A DNA stretch of 58,168 bases from Myxococcales bacterium (GTDB lineage Bacteria; UBA10199; 2-02-FULL-44-16; JAAZCA01). Of this stretch, positions 26,350 through 36,747 are shown one piece after another. The stretch spans positions 1 to 58,168 of the forward strand of contig JAAZCA010000006.1 in the NCBI GenBank assembly GCA_012513515.1. Reading direction: 5' to 3'. The notes under the pieces are model-generated. The model made no database searches and was not told the DNA's origin. It was given only the letters and a program-made list of their open reading frames with translations. Position numbers and translations under genes: made by a program. How positions within the stretch are numbered: the first letter of the stretch is position 1; each line of letters opens with the position of its first letter.

Positions 26350-27990
26350 ATGAAGATAGCAGCAGCGCAGATAAATACGACGATAGGGGATTTTGATGGA
26401 AACGTCCGGAAGATCATCGAGAATATAAGGAGGGCGAAAAGGCTTTCCGCTGATCTGGTCCTTTTTCCGGAGCTTTCCGTATGCGGATATCCTCCCAAAG
26501 ATCTTCTTGAGAAACCCGCCTTCGTGGAAGCGAATTTGAGGGCCGTTTCTGAAATCGCTTCGGCAACCCGCGGCATTTACGCAGTGATAGGTTTTGTAAG
26601 CATCAACGAGGGTTTAAACGGCAGGCCGCTTTTCAACAGCGCAGGGTTACTCGGTGATGGAGCTGTAAAATTCGTCCAGCACAAGACACTTCTCCCCGAG
26701 TATGACGTCTTTGACGAAGCGAGATATTTCGAACCGGCCTCAAAACAGGATATCTTCAAAGTCGCCGGGGTCGATGTAGGTCTGACCGCCTGCGATGATA
26801 TGTGGAGTTTATATAGCTTTGGAGGGAGGACCCTTTATCGCAGCGATCCGGCGCGTGCGTTGGCAAACGCTGGGGTTCGCGTCATTCTAAATCTCTCGGC
26901 CTCTCCATTTACGATAGGCAAACAACTTATCAGAAGGGAGCTCATAACAAAATCCGCGCAGACTCATGGAGTTGACATAGTTTATTGCAACATGGTGGGC
27001 GGAAATGATGAGCTCGTATTCGACGGCAGGAGTTTTGCCTGTAATTCCAAGGGGAGAATTGTGCATGAATGCGCCGCATTTCGTGAGGATTTCTTCGTCT
27101 TGGATACATTTGCTGACAATCCTGCATTCGATTTAAAAGATATGTGCAGGGACGAGGAAGTCCTGCAGGTCCTTACTCTTGGGCTGGCTGACTATATGTC
27201 GAAATGCGGATTCAGGCGCGCTGTGATAGGGCTTTCCGGTGGAGTAGATTCAGCGGTTGTCGCTGCGGTCGCCTGTAGGGCGATAGGGAGTGAAAACGTC
27301 CTCGGGGTGATGATGCCCTCGATCTATTCCTCCCAGGAAAGCGTCACCGATTCCGAAAAATTGGCGAGAAATCTCGGCATGAAAACTTCTCTGCAACCCA
27401 TAGGAAATATTTATCAGAGCTATCGCGAGGCGCTTGGCTACTCCTCCCATACCGATGTTTCACTGGTAGAAGAGAACATTCAGGCGCGCATACGCGGAAA
27501 CATACTTATGGCGATATCCAACCGCGAAGGGGCACTGCTAATTTCTACCGGAAACAAATCGGAACTTTCCACAGGCTACTGCACTCTTTACGGTGATATG
27601 GCAGGGGGCTTTGCGCTGATATCGGATCTTCCCAAAACTTATGTTTATTCTCTGGCGAGGCATATCAACAAAGATTCGGAAGTGATTCCCAATGCGATAA
27701 TAGAAAAGCCGCCGTCCGCCGAGTTGAAGCCCGGCCAGAGGGATCAGGATTCGCTTCCACCATACGATCAGCTGGATCCTATCATAACTGCCTACATAGA
27801 GGAGAGGCTTTCAGTCCGGGAGATGGTGGCAAAAGGGTTTGACAAGGATCTGGTTCACAGGATCGTGGATATGATTGATAGGAATGAATATAAAAGAAGA
27901 CAGGCCGCTCCCGGGATCAAAATAACTTCAAAGGCATTTGGGAGCGGGCGTCGCCTTCCGATCGCAAAAAAATTGAACTGGGATCGATGA
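26350..27990 (+). CDS. nadE: Glutamine-dependent NAD+ synthetase
   Basis: Converts deamido-NAD to NAD using glutamine nitrogen, the last step of NAD synthesis; nadB lies elsewhere in this window. The 546-residue protein joins an N-terminal nitrilase-like glutaminase domain (E in LFPELSVCGYPP, K in VQHKTLLPEYDVF, C in LTACDDMW) to a C-terminal synthetase domain with the PP-loop GLSGGVDSA near 294-302. ISTGNKSELSTGYCTLYGD is typical of the ammonia-channel region. CDD in place of the usual CEDxW is a mild variation. The stop overlaps the rsmI start (ATGATGG). Confidence 0.96.
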   Translation: MKIAAAQINTTIGDFDGNVRKIIENIRRAKRLSADLVLFPELSVCGYPPKDLLEKPAFVEANLRAVSEIASATRGIYAVIGFVSINEGLNGRPLFNSAGLLGDGAVKFVQHKTLLPEYDVFDEARYFEPASKQDIFKVAGVDVGLTACDDMWSLYSFGGRTLYRSDPARALANAGVRVILNLSASPFTIGKQLIRRELITKSAQTHGVDIVYCNMVGGNDELVFDGRSFACNSKGRIVHECAAFREDFFVLDTFADNPAFDLKDMCRDEEVLQVLTLGLADYMSKCGFRRAVIGLSGGVDSAVVAAVACRAIGSENVLGVMMPSIYSSQESVTDSEKLARNLGMKTSLQPIGNIYQSYREALGYSSHTDVSLVEENIQARIRGNILMAISNREGALLISTGNKSELSTGYCTLYGDMAGGFALISDLPKTYVYSLARHINKDSEVIPNAIIEKPPSAELKPGQRDQDSLPPYDQLDPIITAYIEERLSVREMVAKGFDKDLVHRIVDMIDRNEYKRRQAAPGIKITSKAFGSGRRLPIAKKLNWDR

Positions 27991-28673
27991 TGGCTGGAAA
28001 ATTATTCATAGTCGCAACTCCAATAGGCAACCTGGAAGATATGACCCTTCGCGCGATAAGAGTCCTCAAAGAGGCCGATCTGATCGCGGCTGAAGATACG
28101 AGGCTTACCAAGAAGCTTTTAGCTCATTTCGATATCCATACGGCGATGACGAGTTTTTTCAAGGCCAACGAAAATTACAAGGCCTCGTCTATCATATCCA
28201 GGATAGAGGAGGGGGCAAATGTCGCCTTGGTTTCAAGCGCTGGGACGCCGTGCATTTCCGATCCAGGCTATCCTCTTCTCGCTGAGGCGGTGAAGAGGGG
28301 GATAGAAATCGTTCCGGTGCCAGGGGCATGTGCTGCGATTGCGGCGCTTTCTTCCGGCGGGCTTCCTACAGACCGGTTCACTTTCATCGGATTCCTACCT
28401 GATAAATCAGGAAAGAGGAAAAAACATCTCGAGGAATTGAGCGCGGTTGAACATACCCTCGTTTTTTACGTTTCGAAGTGGAAGGCGGCAGCAACGCTCG
28501 CCGACTGCCTGGCGGTGTTGGGGGATCGCGATGCCTGCGCTGCAAGGGAGATGACAAAAGTTCACGAAGAGATTATTCGTGCGCCGCTATCTGAAATTTG
28601 CGATCGCTATGAAAAAAAATCTCCCAAAGGTGAGATAGTTTTGATCGTCGCCGGAAAGGAAACGAAAGGTTAA
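27987..28673 (+). CDS. rsmI: 16S rRNA 2'-O-ribose C1402 methyltransferase
   Basis: A SAM-dependent enzyme that methylates C1402 in the decoding centre of 16S rRNA. The 228-residue tetrapyrrole-methylase-type fold shows LFIVATPIGNLEDMTLRAI, AAEDTRLTKKLL, NVALVSSAGTPCISDPGYPL, VVPVPGACA-like IVPVPGACAAIAALS and FIGFLPDKSGKR. It is shorter than E. coli RsmI and lacks most of the C-terminal extension. It overlaps nadE by 4 bases; the second ATG at 27990 is equally possible. Confidence 0.95.
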   Translation: MMAGKLFIVATPIGNLEDMTLRAIRVLKEADLIAAEDTRLTKKLLAHFDIHTAMTSFFKANENYKASSIISRIEEGANVALVSSAGTPCISDPGYPLLAEAVKRGIEIVPVPGACAAIAALSSGGLPTDRFTFIGFLPDKSGKRKKHLEELSAVEHTLVFYVSKWKAAATLADCLAVLGDRDACAAREMTKVHEEIIRAPLSEICDRYEKKSPKGEIVLIVAGKETKG

Positions 28674-28680
28674 GATCAAG

Positions 28681-28844
28681 GTTAACCTTTCAGCATGCCG
28701 TCATTCCCGCATGATTTAAGCCGCCGCTACCGCGGGGCAAACGGGAATCCCGTTCCGACCGCTCACCAGTCACGGCTGTTACGGAGATGACAAGCGCATA
28801 GCTTTTAGAGTGCCCTGAATTTGCTGATTTTTCGGAGGTTACTT
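28681..28844 (-). repeat. Dispersed repeat, short copy A
   Basis: This copy is inverted relative to the other three. Its right end (28800-28844) is the reverse complement of the left end of the copies at 47471 and 55469: GTAACCTC.GAAAA, AATCAGCAAATTCAGGG and CTCTAAAAGCTAT. The middle holds the shared palindromic core (ATTCCCG … GCGGGAAT). The hexamer-rich segment is missing. The far end GTTAACCTTTCAGC may be a decayed terminal inverted repeat. It fills the rsmI–dnaK gap. Confidence 0.75.
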
Positions 28845-28874
28845 AAGCAATGGTCTCCGAAATTGTTCGCTTCG

Positions 28875-30785
28875 TTACTTCGTTTCCTCGAACTCGGCAT
28901 CGACCACGTCATCGTCTTTTTTCTTCTCTTCAGCACCTGATTGGGCCTGTCCCTGCTGAGGGCCTCCTTCCGGCTGTGACTTATCAGATGCCGCCTTGTA
29001 CATGGCTTCAGCCATCTTGTGGGAAGCCTGAGTGAGCGTTTCCATCGTGGCTTTGATCTTTGCGGAATCCTTTTCCTCCACGGCCTTCTTGCAAGCCTCG
29101 CATGCCTCTTCGATCTTCTTTACATCGTCCGCGGGGATCTTTTCCTTGTTTTCCTTGAGCATCTTCTCAGTATTGTAGACCATCGCATCGGCCTGATTTC
29201 TGAGCTCGATTTCCTCGCGCCTCTTTTTGTCGTCGGCTTCATGCGACTTGGCGTCCTTTACGAGATTTTCTATATCCTCTTTGGAGAGTCCGGAGGATGC
29301 AGTTATCGTTATCTTCTGTTCCTTGTTAGTCGCCTTGTCCTTCGCAGAGACATGGACTATTCCGTTTGCGTCGATGTCGAATGCGACCTCGACCTGTGGA
29401 ACCCCTCTTGGAGCTGCAGGTATCCCGTCGAGATGGAAGCGCCCGAGAGTTCGGTTTCCTTCCGCCATGTCGCGCTCCCCCTGAAGGACGTGTACTTCCA
29501 CGGAGGTCTGATTGTCAGCGGCGGTCGAAAATATCTGGCTTTTGCGCGTCGGTATGGTCGTATTCCTTTCGATTAGCCTGGTCATCACGCCGCCGAGCGT
29601 CTCGATGCCAAGAGAGAGCGGGGTGACGTCGAGAAGGAGCATGTCCTTGACATCTCCTGCCAGGACGCCGGCTTGAACCGCTGCTCCCGCTGCGACGACC
29701 TCATCCGGGTTGACCCCTTTATGGGGCTCCCTGCCGAAGAACTCCTTAACGAGCTGCTGCACTTTGGGTATTCTTGTGGAGCCTCCGACGAGCACGACTT
29801 CGTTGATGTCGGAAGGTTTTTTCTTAGCGTCTGCCAGCGCCTTCTTACATGGTTCTATTGATCTCAAAAGCAGGTCTTCCACCAGCGCTTCGAATTTCGC
29901 ACGAGTGATCTTTATGCTCATATGCTTCGGGCCGGAGGCGTCCGCGGTGAGGAATGGGAGATTTACCTCTGTCTCCATCGTCTGCGAGAGTTCGATCTTG
30001 GCTTTTTCAGCCGCCTCTTTAAGGCGCTGTAGGACCATCTTATCATGGGAGACGTCGATCCCCTGGTCTTTTTTGAACTCGGCTATGAGGTATTCCATCA
30101 GACGCTGGTCGATATTGTCGCCGCCTAAATGGGTGTCGCCGTTGGTGGAGGCCACCTCGACGACGTTCTCACCGACTTCAAGAATGGAAATGTCGAAGGT
30201 TCCGCCGCCGAAATCGAAGACCGCAATCGTCTCTTCTTTTTTCTTGTCCAGACCATAGGCGAGAGCGGCGGCCGTCGGCTCGTTGACTATTCTTTTCACC
30301 TCGAGTCCGGCGATCTTTCCGGCATCCTTAGTGGCTTGGCGCTGGCTGTCGTTGAAATAAGCCGGGACCGTTATAACAGCATCTGTAACCGTCTCACCGA
30401 GATAATCCTCAGCCGCCTTCTTGAGCTTTCTCAAGACATGGGCCGCTATGGTGGGAGGGGCCATTTTTTTATCGCCGATGCGGACGAGGACATCCCCGTT
30501 GTCCTCCTTATCAACCTTGTACGGGACTATGCGGATTTCCTCCGGGACCTCGTCGTATTTACGGCCCATGAAACGCTTTATCGAATATACTGTGTTTTCC
30601 GGATTCGTGATCGCCTGTCTCTTTGCGATCTGTCCGACCAGAATTTCACTATCCTTCGTAAAAGCGACTACCGAGGGGGTGGTCCTGCTTCCCTCTTCAT
30701 TAGTTATAACTTTTGGCTCCCCGCCTTCCATGACAGCTACGCAAGAATTTGTGGTGCCGAGGTCTATTCCTATGATCTTAGCCAT
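28875..30785 (-). CDS. dnaK: Chaperone protein DnaK (Hsp70)
   Basis: The ATP-driven chaperone that refolds proteins with DnaJ and GrpE. The 636-residue protein has the nucleotide-binding domain ([18 protein letters not shown] at the start, [35 protein letters not shown]), the linker [14 protein letters not shown], the substrate-binding domain and a lid ending in the acidic [11 protein letters not shown] tail. GGAGGA precedes the ATG. grpE and hrcA are not adjacent, and dnaJ lies about 1.7 kb away on the other strand. A sigma-32-like promoter lies 38 bases upstream, and no CIRCE operator is seen. Confidence 0.98.
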   Translation of the reverse strand: MAKIIGIDLGTTNSCVAVMEGGEPKVITNEEGSRTTPSVVAFTKDSEILVGQIAKRQAITNPENTVYSIKRFMGRKYDEVPEEIRIVPYKVDKEDNGDVLVRIGDKKMAPPTIAAHVLRKLKKAAEDYLGETVTDAVITVPAYFNDSQRQATKDAGKIAGLEVKRIVNEPTAAALAYGLDKKKEETIAVFDFGGGTFDISILEVGENVVEVASTNGDTHLGGDNIDQRLMEYLIAEFKKDQGIDVSHDKMVLQRLKEAAEKAKIELSQTMETEVNLPFLTADASGPKHMSIKITRAKFEALVEDLLLRSIEPCKKALADAKKKPSDINEVVLVGGSTRIPKVQQLVKEFFGREPHKGVNPDEVVAAGAAVQAGVLAGDVKDMLLLDVTPLSLGIETLGGVMTRLIERNTTIPTRKSQIFSTAADNQTSVEVHVLQGERDMAEGNRTLGRFHLDGIPAAPRGVPQVEVAFDIDANGIVHVSAKDKATNKEQKITITASSGLSKEDIENLVKDAKSHEADDKKRREEIELRNQADAMVYNTEKMLKENKEKIPADDVKKIEEACEACKKAVEEKDSAKIKATMETLTQASHKMAEAMYKAASDKSQPEGGPQQGQAQSGAEEKKKDDDVVDAEFEETK

Positions 30786-30822
30786 TTATCTCCTCCAATT
30801 GATTAAAGTAGTTTTGAAGGAG

Positions 30823-30851
30823 ATATGGGACTAGTTATTTATTAAGTCAAG
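30823..30851 (-). promoter_or_regulatory. Sigma-32 (heat shock) promoter of dnaK
   Basis: On the minus strand CTTGACT (30851-30845), a 14-base spacer and TCCCATAT (30830-30823). The -35 heptamer, the C-run before it and the spacer length are the same as at the hsp20 promoter, which strongly supports RpoH control of both genes. Confidence 0.78.
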
Positions 30852-30869
30852 GGGGGGAAAATATCGCCT

Positions 30870-30901
30870 AAAATAGACAAAGGCGACCATCTGGCCGCCT
30901 T
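30870..30901 (-). terminator. Probable terminator of the lipoprotein gene
   Basis: A 9-bp stem with one G-T pair (AAGGCGGCC / GGTCGCCTT, loop AGAT) at 30880-30901, 27 bases after the lipoprotein stop on the minus strand. It is followed by TGTCTATTTT. The T run is broken, so strength is uncertain. It separates this gene from dnaK. Confidence 0.6.
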
Positions 30902-30928
30902 CGATAATGAATCAGAAGAACTTTTTCT

Positions 30929-32311
30929 TCAGTCAAGCGAATCGGAGGTCCAGATAACGGCGTCTCCGTTGATATCCTCGTGGAGCCTTTTATTGCTCTT
31001 GATGTAAGACTGGACCGTATGAACCTCGTTTTCACTCGTGATTTTGCCTTCCACGGTGAAGAATCTACTCCCGGTAGGCTGAATTCTATCTATATGGCAG
31101 CTTATCATAGTTCCGAGGTTTTTGCATTTTCCTATTTTGTTCGCGTCTATTTTGAGCCCTCCCGCGACGACGGCCATGAAAGTTCCATCGGTGTACCAGC
31201 TTTTCCCCGCATTCGTAATTTTAAAAGACACCTTGAAGTTGTTGCCAGCTTGCTGGGTTAGGTCGGGCTCTATCCTGAGATCGTGATCATTCACTATCTT
31301 TATCGTCCTGGTTTTGAGCTTATATTTTTTATCCCCACAGATGACCTCTGGAGTGATCGTCACCGAGCTGATTCCTAGGGGGGCTCCCTCATCCACTGCC
31401 ACGTATATTTGCCTGACGGCTACACCCTTCGGCGATATGGAAGGGGCGGGCTGAGAGTTCTTCGCCTTGCTTTGAGTCGTTTCACCATTTATCGACTGGG
31501 CTTTGCCTTCGACATCTGCCGGTACGATGGCATAGGTCAGCCCTTCGGGAAGTTGCAGCGGCTGCAAAGTGCATAGCTGACCCAAAGATCCCTCCGGATA
31601 GGCGATTGGGATGACGCAGTACTCCTCGCCGGAATAACAGTTCACCGCCTGCGGCTGTGGAAGGTCGGCGATAGCAGGGGAGAAATCTACCTTGAGGCCT
31701 ATCAAAACGTCCATATCAGGACGCTCCTTCTTGAATGTCCGGCAGTACCCTTTTTCGGATGAATATTCCAAAACCAGCTCCTCTTCCTCATCTGCCTCTT
31801 TTTCTTCGGAGTCGTCATCGCAGGCATCCCCTTTGCCATCCCCATCCGAATCCTTCTGGTCGGAGTTGGCGACGTCGATGCAGTTGTCTTCTTCATCCGG
31901 AATTCCGTCGCCATCCCTGTCCGGCTTGTCGGTTGATGTGTCGGTTGCGAGCGCTTTTGATATCAGCGCCTTCGATGGGAGTTCGATCTCCTCAGTGGGG
32001 ATCGGTATCCCGTTCTTCTCGATCGAGGAGGTGTTGATGCGGACGCAATATTCACCTTTGCCCTGAGCCTTTTTTGCGAATGTTCCATCCTCTCTCGTGA
32101 GTCCCTTGGCCAGCTCTTTGCCATCGTGATAGATCGAGACCTCGACGAAGGATGCCGGAGGGTCGTCTAGATCCATCATTCCATTTCCGTTCACGTCATA
32201 GTAAACTTCGCCGCTGATTTTTCCGGAGCATGAGCTCAGAATCAGGGCGGCGAAGATCGTCATCGATGCGAGGAGGAGGGGGAGATTCATCTTGGATTTT
32301 AGAATGCTCAT
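30929..32311 (-). CDS. Surface lipoprotein with SdrD-like and calcium-binding TSP3 repeats
   Basis: A 460-residue lipoprotein: the signal peptide ends in a lipobox with C28 (ILSSC). Next is a region resembling the SdrD B-type/Cna B-like fold ([20 protein letters not shown], then GLTREDGTF). Near 128-165 are acidic thrombospondin type 3 repeats ([28 protein letters not shown]) that should bind calcium, followed by an acidic E-rich linker. The rest is beta-rich and unfamiliar, with a possible CARDB-like part ([18 protein letters not shown]). The start at 32311 is set by AAGGAG in front; upstream frame extension is open but lacks support. It is probably anchored in the outer membrane, since the residues after C28 are SG and not an aspartate retention signal. 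Confidence 0.82.
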   Translation of the reverse strand: MSILKSKMNLPLLLASMTIFAALILSSCSGKISGEVYYDVNGNGMMDLDDPPASFVEVSIYHDGKELAKGLTREDGTFAKKAQGKGEYCVRINTSSIEKNGIPIPTEEIELPSKALISKALATDTSTDKPDRDGDGIPDEEDNCIDVANSDQKDSDGDGKGDACDDDSEEKEADEEEELVLEYSSEKGYCRTFKKERPDMDVLIGLKVDFSPAIADLPQPQAVNCYSGEEYCVIPIAYPEGSLGQLCTLQPLQLPEGLTYAIVPADVEGKAQSINGETTQSKAKNSQPAPSISPKGVAVRQIYVAVDEGAPLGISSVTITPEVICGDKKYKLKTRTIKIVNDHDLRIEPDLTQQAGNNFKVSFKITNAGKSWYTDGTFMAVVAGGLKIDANKIGKCKNLGTMISCHIDRIQPTGSRFFTVEGKITSENEVHTVQSYIKSNKRLHEDINGDAVIWTSDSLD

Positions 32312-32336
32312 AAAAGGCTCCTTTCCAACTGAGCGG

Positions 32337-32365
32337 ATTATAAGCAATAAATATGCCAGTGTAAA
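32337..32365 (-). promoter_or_regulatory. Sigma-70 promoter of the lipoprotein gene
   Basis: On the minus strand TTTACA (32365-32360), a 17-base spacer and a perfect TATAAT (32342-32337), 26 bases before the start codon at 32311. Confidence 0.72.
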
Positions 32366-32532
32366 TATATGAAATCTAAGTTTTTTCCATATACAAGCCC
32401 CGCTTCCCCGCGCCAATTTGAGATCTGACGTCATATAATTGACATTATTGGGTTTTTTCTGCATTTATCCCCCCCCCACATATTGATTTCAGCACCATCG
32501 GTAACCATCTCTTGTGGGTGGAGAATTCTGCT

Positions 32533-33582
32533 ATGATAAAGCGTGACTATTATGAAGTTCTTGGTCTTGATCGTGCCGCCAGTGAGGAGGAGATAAAGAG
32601 GGCCTACAGGAAGCTCGCCCTCCAGTTTCATCCGGATAGAAACAGCGATCCCGAGTCCGAGGAAAAATTCAAGGAGGCTTCGGAGGCCTATGAAGTTCTT
32701 TCCGATTCCCATAAGCGGAATCTGTATGACACATATGGGCATCAGGGTTTGGAGGGCTCCGGTTTTCGTGGCTTTACCAACCTCGACGACATATTCAGTT
32801 CGATGGGGGATATCTTCCAGGAATTTTTCGGCGGCATGGGAGGGTTTGGAAGGAGCCGTTCAAGCGGCAGGCACGGTCATGATCTGCGATACGACATCTC
32901 GATATCCTTCGGGGAGTCGGCAACCGGCGTCGAACGGGAAATTTCCGTCTCGAGGCATATCAGATGCAAACGTTGCGGTGGGTCGGGTGAGGAACCGGGA
33001 AGCATGCGTTCAACTTGTGTTCACTGCAGCGGGAGCGGAACGATGACGCAGAGGCAGGGCTTCTTCGTCATCCAGACCGGATGTCCGCACTGCAACGGCG
33101 CCGGTTCTAAGCTGGAGAAACCCTGCAACGAATGCCGCGGAGCCGGGATCTCGAAGGGTAGCAAAAAGCTCAAGGTGAAGATACCGGCCGGCATAGAAGA
33201 TGGAATGCGTCTGATCCTTCGCGGGGAGGGGGATGCGGGCTTGGGCGGCGGAGCGGACGGCGATCTTCACGTTTTTGTGAGAGTAAAATCTCATGATTTT
33301 TTTGAACGCCATGGAGATGATCTCGTCTGCACGGTTCCGATCTCCTTTGTACAGTCGGCCTTGGGTGAGAAAATAGAAGTTCCAACGCTTGATTCCAAGA
33401 TAGAGGTGACGATTCCTCACGGCATAGAAAGCGGCGAGACTCTTCACATCAAGGGAAAGGGGTTTCCGAACGTTCATCAGAAGGGGAAATACGGAGACCT
33501 TGTGATATATTTCAGAGTTACTATTCCGAAAAAGCTTTCCAAAAAACAAAAGGAGCTTCTCAAGGCGTTTTCAAAAAGTTAG
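32533..33582 (+). CDS. dnaJ: Chaperone protein DnaJ (Hsp40)
   Basis: The co-chaperone that delivers clients to DnaK and stimulates its ATPase. The 349-residue protein has the J domain with HPD at 33-35, a G/F-rich linker ([14 protein letters not shown]), four zinc-finger repeats ([32 protein letters not shown]) and the C-terminal substrate-binding domains. It starts at the ATG after GGTGGAG; the open frame extends to a TTG at 32512. A TTGACA element lies at 32439 in the leader, but I see no good -10 or sigma-32-like box. The leader also holds a C9 run at 32469-32477. Confidence 0.96.
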   Translation: MIKRDYYEVLGLDRAASEEEIKRAYRKLALQFHPDRNSDPESEEKFKEASEAYEVLSDSHKRNLYDTYGHQGLEGSGFRGFTNLDDIFSSMGDIFQEFFGGMGGFGRSRSSGRHGHDLRYDISISFGESATGVEREISVSRHIRCKRCGGSGEEPGSMRSTCVHCSGSGTMTQRQGFFVIQTGCPHCNGAGSKLEKPCNECRGAGISKGSKKLKVKIPAGIEDGMRLILRGEGDAGLGGGADGDLHVFVRVKSHDFFERHGDDLVCTVPISFVQSALGEKIEVPTLDSKIEVTIPHGIESGETLHIKGKGFPNVHQKGKYGDLVIYFRVTIPKKLSKKQKELLKAFSKS

Positions 33583-33659
33583 CGCCGGGGATTTCGGTGG
33601 CTTTCTGACTCAAGATCGTTGCATTGGATCTTTCAATGGATTATCCGTATGGGGCGAAT

Positions 33660-34517
33660 ATGGAGATGAACGTTGAAATGAAGTTCGCGAAGTTGGGTGA
33701 CGGCTTTGAGTGTTATTATCAGCGTTGGCTGCCGGATTCTCCGAAGGCCTTGCTCATAATGATCCACGGCCTTGGAGATCATATCGGAAGATATAACGAG
33801 CTGGTTTCCCACTTGGGGTGCCAGGGCTACGCATGTGCTCTTTACGACCGAAAAGGGGATGGGCAGAGTCCAGGAAAGCGAGGGCAGATCGGATCCTTCA
33901 GTTCGCTGCTTGAAAATCTTGGTCATTTCATTTCATTTGTGCGCGTCAGGATGGACCCGGGGCTTCCGACAATCCTGATAGGCGGGAGCCTCGGGGGTCT
34001 GATAGCGATAAACTACATCGTCGAAAAGAGAGGGCATGTCGACGGATTGATTCTCGCCTCGCCGGCTATCGAGCCCATAATAAAAATTCCGGAGTGGAAA
34101 AAGAAAATCGTCCGCAGGCTTGCCAGGATATTGCCTTCTATTACCGTAGATAACGAATTCTCCTTTGACGACATGACTTCCGACGAGGATGAAAAAGAAT
34201 ATCTGATGAAGGACAGGTTCTTTCACAAAAGGCTCTCCCTTGGGGGGGCAGTGGAGATAGAGAGCCGACTTAAGTACGTCATGACCATGGCGCACAGGAT
34301 TTACGTTCCAACTCTCATATTGACGGGCTCCGCGGACAGGATATGCGATCCTGAAGGGAGCAAGGCGTTTTACGAAAGGCTTGCTGCGGTCGACAAAACA
34401 ATTATTTCTTACGAAGGAATGTTGCACGATATCCTGCACGACACAGGACGCAAAAGGGTGATGGATGACATGGCAAGCTGGCTCGCAGCCAGGGAGGGCT
34501 CTTGGAGGAAAAAATGA
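33660..34517 (+). CDS. Alpha/beta hydrolase, monoacylglycerol lipase / lysophospholipase type
   Basis: A serine hydrolase of about 285 residues of the Hydrolase_4 family. It shows MIHGLGDHIGRYNEL (oxyanion region), YDRKGDGQSPGKRG, the nucleophile elbow GGSLGG, LILASPAI and the late acid and histidine segments LILTGSADRICD and MLHDILHD. The likely substrate is a monoacylglycerol or lysophospholipid, judged only by family. No signal peptide is present. The start is uncertain among ATGs at 33636, 33660, 33666 and 33678. The stop overlaps the next gene's ATG. Confidence 0.85.
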   Translation: MEMNVEMKFAKLGDGFECYYQRWLPDSPKALLIMIHGLGDHIGRYNELVSHLGCQGYACALYDRKGDGQSPGKRGQIGSFSSLLENLGHFISFVRVRMDPGLPTILIGGSLGGLIAINYIVEKRGHVDGLILASPAIEPIIKIPEWKKKIVRRLARILPSITVDNEFSFDDMTSDEDEKEYLMKDRFFHKRLSLGGAVEIESRLKYVMTMAHRIYVPTLILTGSADRICDPEGSKAFYERLAAVDKTIISYEGMLHDILHDTGRKRVMDDMASWLAAREGSWRKK

Positions 34518-35086
34518 GATCGAAGATATTTTCTGTTATCGCGCTACTGATTGCCGCATCTGTTTTTTCAATCTCTGCCGAAGCCGGATACAATCGTAAA
34601 CTCAGCAGAGCTACCAAATCCGACAGGATATACAGAATAGAGAACATGGACGCGACGCTAATCTGGAATGCCACCTTCTTCAGCGACGATTTCAGGAAGG
34701 CATTCGAGAGCAGGCATTTAAAACTTCATCGTGCACTGGATGATGTCCATAAAAACCTCTTTATATCCGAACAACAGGCCCGGCAGGATAAATACTGGGA
34801 ATTTTTCGTCGGAATCTATACGAAAGATGATTATAAATATTTTTCCGATGAAAGCGGATCATTTTGGAAGGTATATTTGACCGCAGAAAATGGCGACAGG
34901 ATCGACCCCGTGTCTATTTCCAAAGTCAACATAACTCCTTACGAAAGGCAGATGTTTCCATATCTGCATCGCTGGTCGCGCGCCTATAGAATTCTTTTTC
35001 CGAAAGTTCCGCTAGGGGATGAGTTCAACCTGACTGCCACCAGCGTGATAGGGACATCTGCTCTCAGTTGGAAAGTTAAAAAATAG
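34514..35086 (+). CDS. Secreted protein of unknown function
   Basis: A 190-residue protein with a clear signal peptide (basic MRSK, hydrophobic core and a cleavage site near ISAEAG at about residue 24). The mature part has no family I recognise: RIENMDATLIWNATFFS, then a helical charged segment, YWEFFVGIYTKDDYKYF, and LTATSVIGTSALSWKVKK at the end. GGAGG lies 5 bases before ATG 34514, which fixes the start. It is coupled to the hydrolase gene and convergent with nadB (8 bases apart). It is probably periplasmic or outer-membrane-associated. Confidence 0.75.
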   Translation: MRSKIFSVIALLIAASVFSISAEAGYNRKLSRATKSDRIYRIENMDATLIWNATFFSDDFRKAFESRHLKLHRALDDVHKNLFISEQQARQDKYWEFFVGIYTKDDYKYFSDESGSFWKVYLTAENGDRIDPVSISKVNITPYERQMFPYLHRWSRAYRILFPKVPLGDEFNLTATSVIGTSALSWKVKK

Positions 35087-35094
35087 ATTTCAGC

Positions 35095-36669
35095 TCACCT
35101 GTTTGAGATCCTCAGAATGGTATTATATTTCATCGATTTATCCGTCGATGGGTGGTCTATGTTGAAATGGAGACCGCGGCTCTCCTTGCGCATCATCGCT
35201 GAGCGAACGACCAGTTCGGCTACGAGGGCGATATTTCGCAGCTCTATCAAGTTGTTGGTTACGGTAAAATTCCAATAATAATCCCTTATTTCTTCCTGAA
35301 GAAGCTCCAGCCTGTTGTGAGCTCTTTCGAGGCGTTTGTCCGATCTGACTATTCCGACATAATTCCACATGGTCCTCCTTATCTCATCCCAGTTTTGCGT
35401 GATTACAACCTCTTCGTCGGAGTCGGTCGCGTCACCTGAATCCCATTCCGGTACGCCGATATTCTTTTTTGGCATCCGCAGGAGTTCTTCCTTTGCGCTT
35501 TTTGCAGCCCGTGTTGCCATCACAACAGATTCGAGAAGGGAGTTGGAGGCGAGTCTGTTGGCCCCGTGAAGTCCGGTGCAGGTGACCTCTCCGCAGGCAT
35601 AGAGGTTTTCTATGTCCGTCTTGCCGTCGAGGTCGGTTACGACTCCGCCGCAGAAATAGTGGGCAGCGGGTACGACCGGAATGGGAACCTTGCTGATGTC
35701 GAATCCGAATTGAAGACAGCGCCGGTATATGTTAGGGAACCGCGTTTTCACAAACCTCTCGCCAAGCGAGGTGGCATCGAGAAGGACGTATTCATCGCCG
35801 GTTCTTTTTAGCTCGGCGTCGATAGCTCTAGCCACAATGTCGCGCGTGGCGAGATCTCCTCTTGAGTCATATTTTTCCATGAACCTTTCGCCGTCGATTC
35901 TTCGTAAAACCGCACCTTCGCCACGAAGCGCTTCAGATATCAGAAAAGACTTCGCCTGCGGATGAAAAAGGCAAGTCGGATGAAATTGAACGAATTCCAG
36001 ATTCGCTATGCTCGCTCCAGCACGATAAGCCATCGCGATTCCGTCCCCCGATGCGATGTCAGGATTTGAGGTGTACAGATAGACCTTGCCTGCGCCTCCC
36101 GAGGCGAGGCAGATTTTTCTGGCAGCAAAACTGAGCACTTTCTTTTTTTGAATATCCAGGACGTATGCGCCGAGGCATTTTGATTCTGCCGATCTTATCA
36201 GATCGATTGCGAGGTGGTTTTCATAGATCATTACATTCGGATGGGAAGAGAGGGCCTTCAACAGAGAGTCCTCTATCTCCTTGCCGGTGATGTCCCCTGC
36301 GTGAATAACCCTGCGGTGGCTGTGCCCTCCTTCTTTTGTAAGATCGAGAGAGAGTTTTTCGCCGCGCGTGAAACGCACCCCCCAATTTACGAGCCTCGCT
36401 ATTTGTTCCGGCCCCTCTCCGATGATCGTTTTTACCACATTCTCGTCGCATAATCCCGCGCCGGAGCGAATTGTATCCTGGGCATGGCTTTGAAAGGAGT
36501 CGAATTCATCGATGACTGCGGCAATTCCGCCTTGAGCTACTGAAGTGGCGGATTCATCCTTCCTGCGCTTGGTGACTATCGCCACAGACCCTGAGTTTGC
36601 GACGGATAGGGCGAAGGTCAGACCTGCGATACCGCTGCCGATTATAAGATAATCGAATGTGTGGGGCAT
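35095..36669 (-). CDS. nadB: L-aspartate oxidase
   Basis: A FAD enzyme that oxidises L-aspartate to iminoaspartate, the first step of quinolinate and NAD synthesis. The 524-residue protein has the dinucleotide-binding start [18 protein letters not shown], then [26 protein letters not shown]-like [24 protein letters not shown], the RGEGAVLR loop, [13 protein letters not shown], and the helical C-terminal domain with [10 protein letters not shown]. No nadA or nadC is adjacent. It is divergent from pgsA with a 78-base gap. Confidence 0.96.
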   Translation of the reverse strand: MPHTFDYLIIGSGIAGLTFALSVANSGSVAIVTKRRKDESATSVAQGGIAAVIDEFDSFQSHAQDTIRSGAGLCDENVVKTIIGEGPEQIARLVNWGVRFTRGEKLSLDLTKEGGHSHRRVIHAGDITGKEIEDSLLKALSSHPNVMIYENHLAIDLIRSAESKCLGAYVLDIQKKKVLSFAARKICLASGGAGKVYLYTSNPDIASGDGIAMAYRAGASIANLEFVQFHPTCLFHPQAKSFLISEALRGEGAVLRRIDGERFMEKYDSRGDLATRDIVARAIDAELKRTGDEYVLLDATSLGERFVKTRFPNIYRRCLQFGFDISKVPIPVVPAAHYFCGGVVTDLDGKTDIENLYACGEVTCTGLHGANRLASNSLLESVVMATRAAKSAKEELLRMPKKNIGVPEWDSGDATDSDEEVVITQNWDEIRRTMWNYVGIVRSDKRLERAHNRLELLQEEIRDYYWNFTVTNNLIELRNIALVAELVVRSAMMRKESRGLHFNIDHPSTDKSMKYNTILRISNR

Positions 36670-36747
36670 GGAGGGGCGCTCTATCAGAGAACCCTTTTCG
36701 ATACAATCCCTTTGACAAAGAGAGCTACTGGAAATAGAGCTCCCGAA

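Noticed and set aside
29710-30806. Long open frames opposite dnaK
   Set aside because: They are reverse-strand shadows of a highly expressed, codon-biased gene and show no family pattern or ribosome-binding sites.
30786-30860. CIRCE operator for HrcA control of dnaK
   Set aside because: No TTAGCACTC-N9-GAGTGCTAA-like inverted repeat is present; a sigma-32-like promoter is.
32469-32477. C9 run in the dnaJ leader as a phase-variation switch
   Set aside because: It lies in the leader with no promoter spacing or reading frame that depends on its length.
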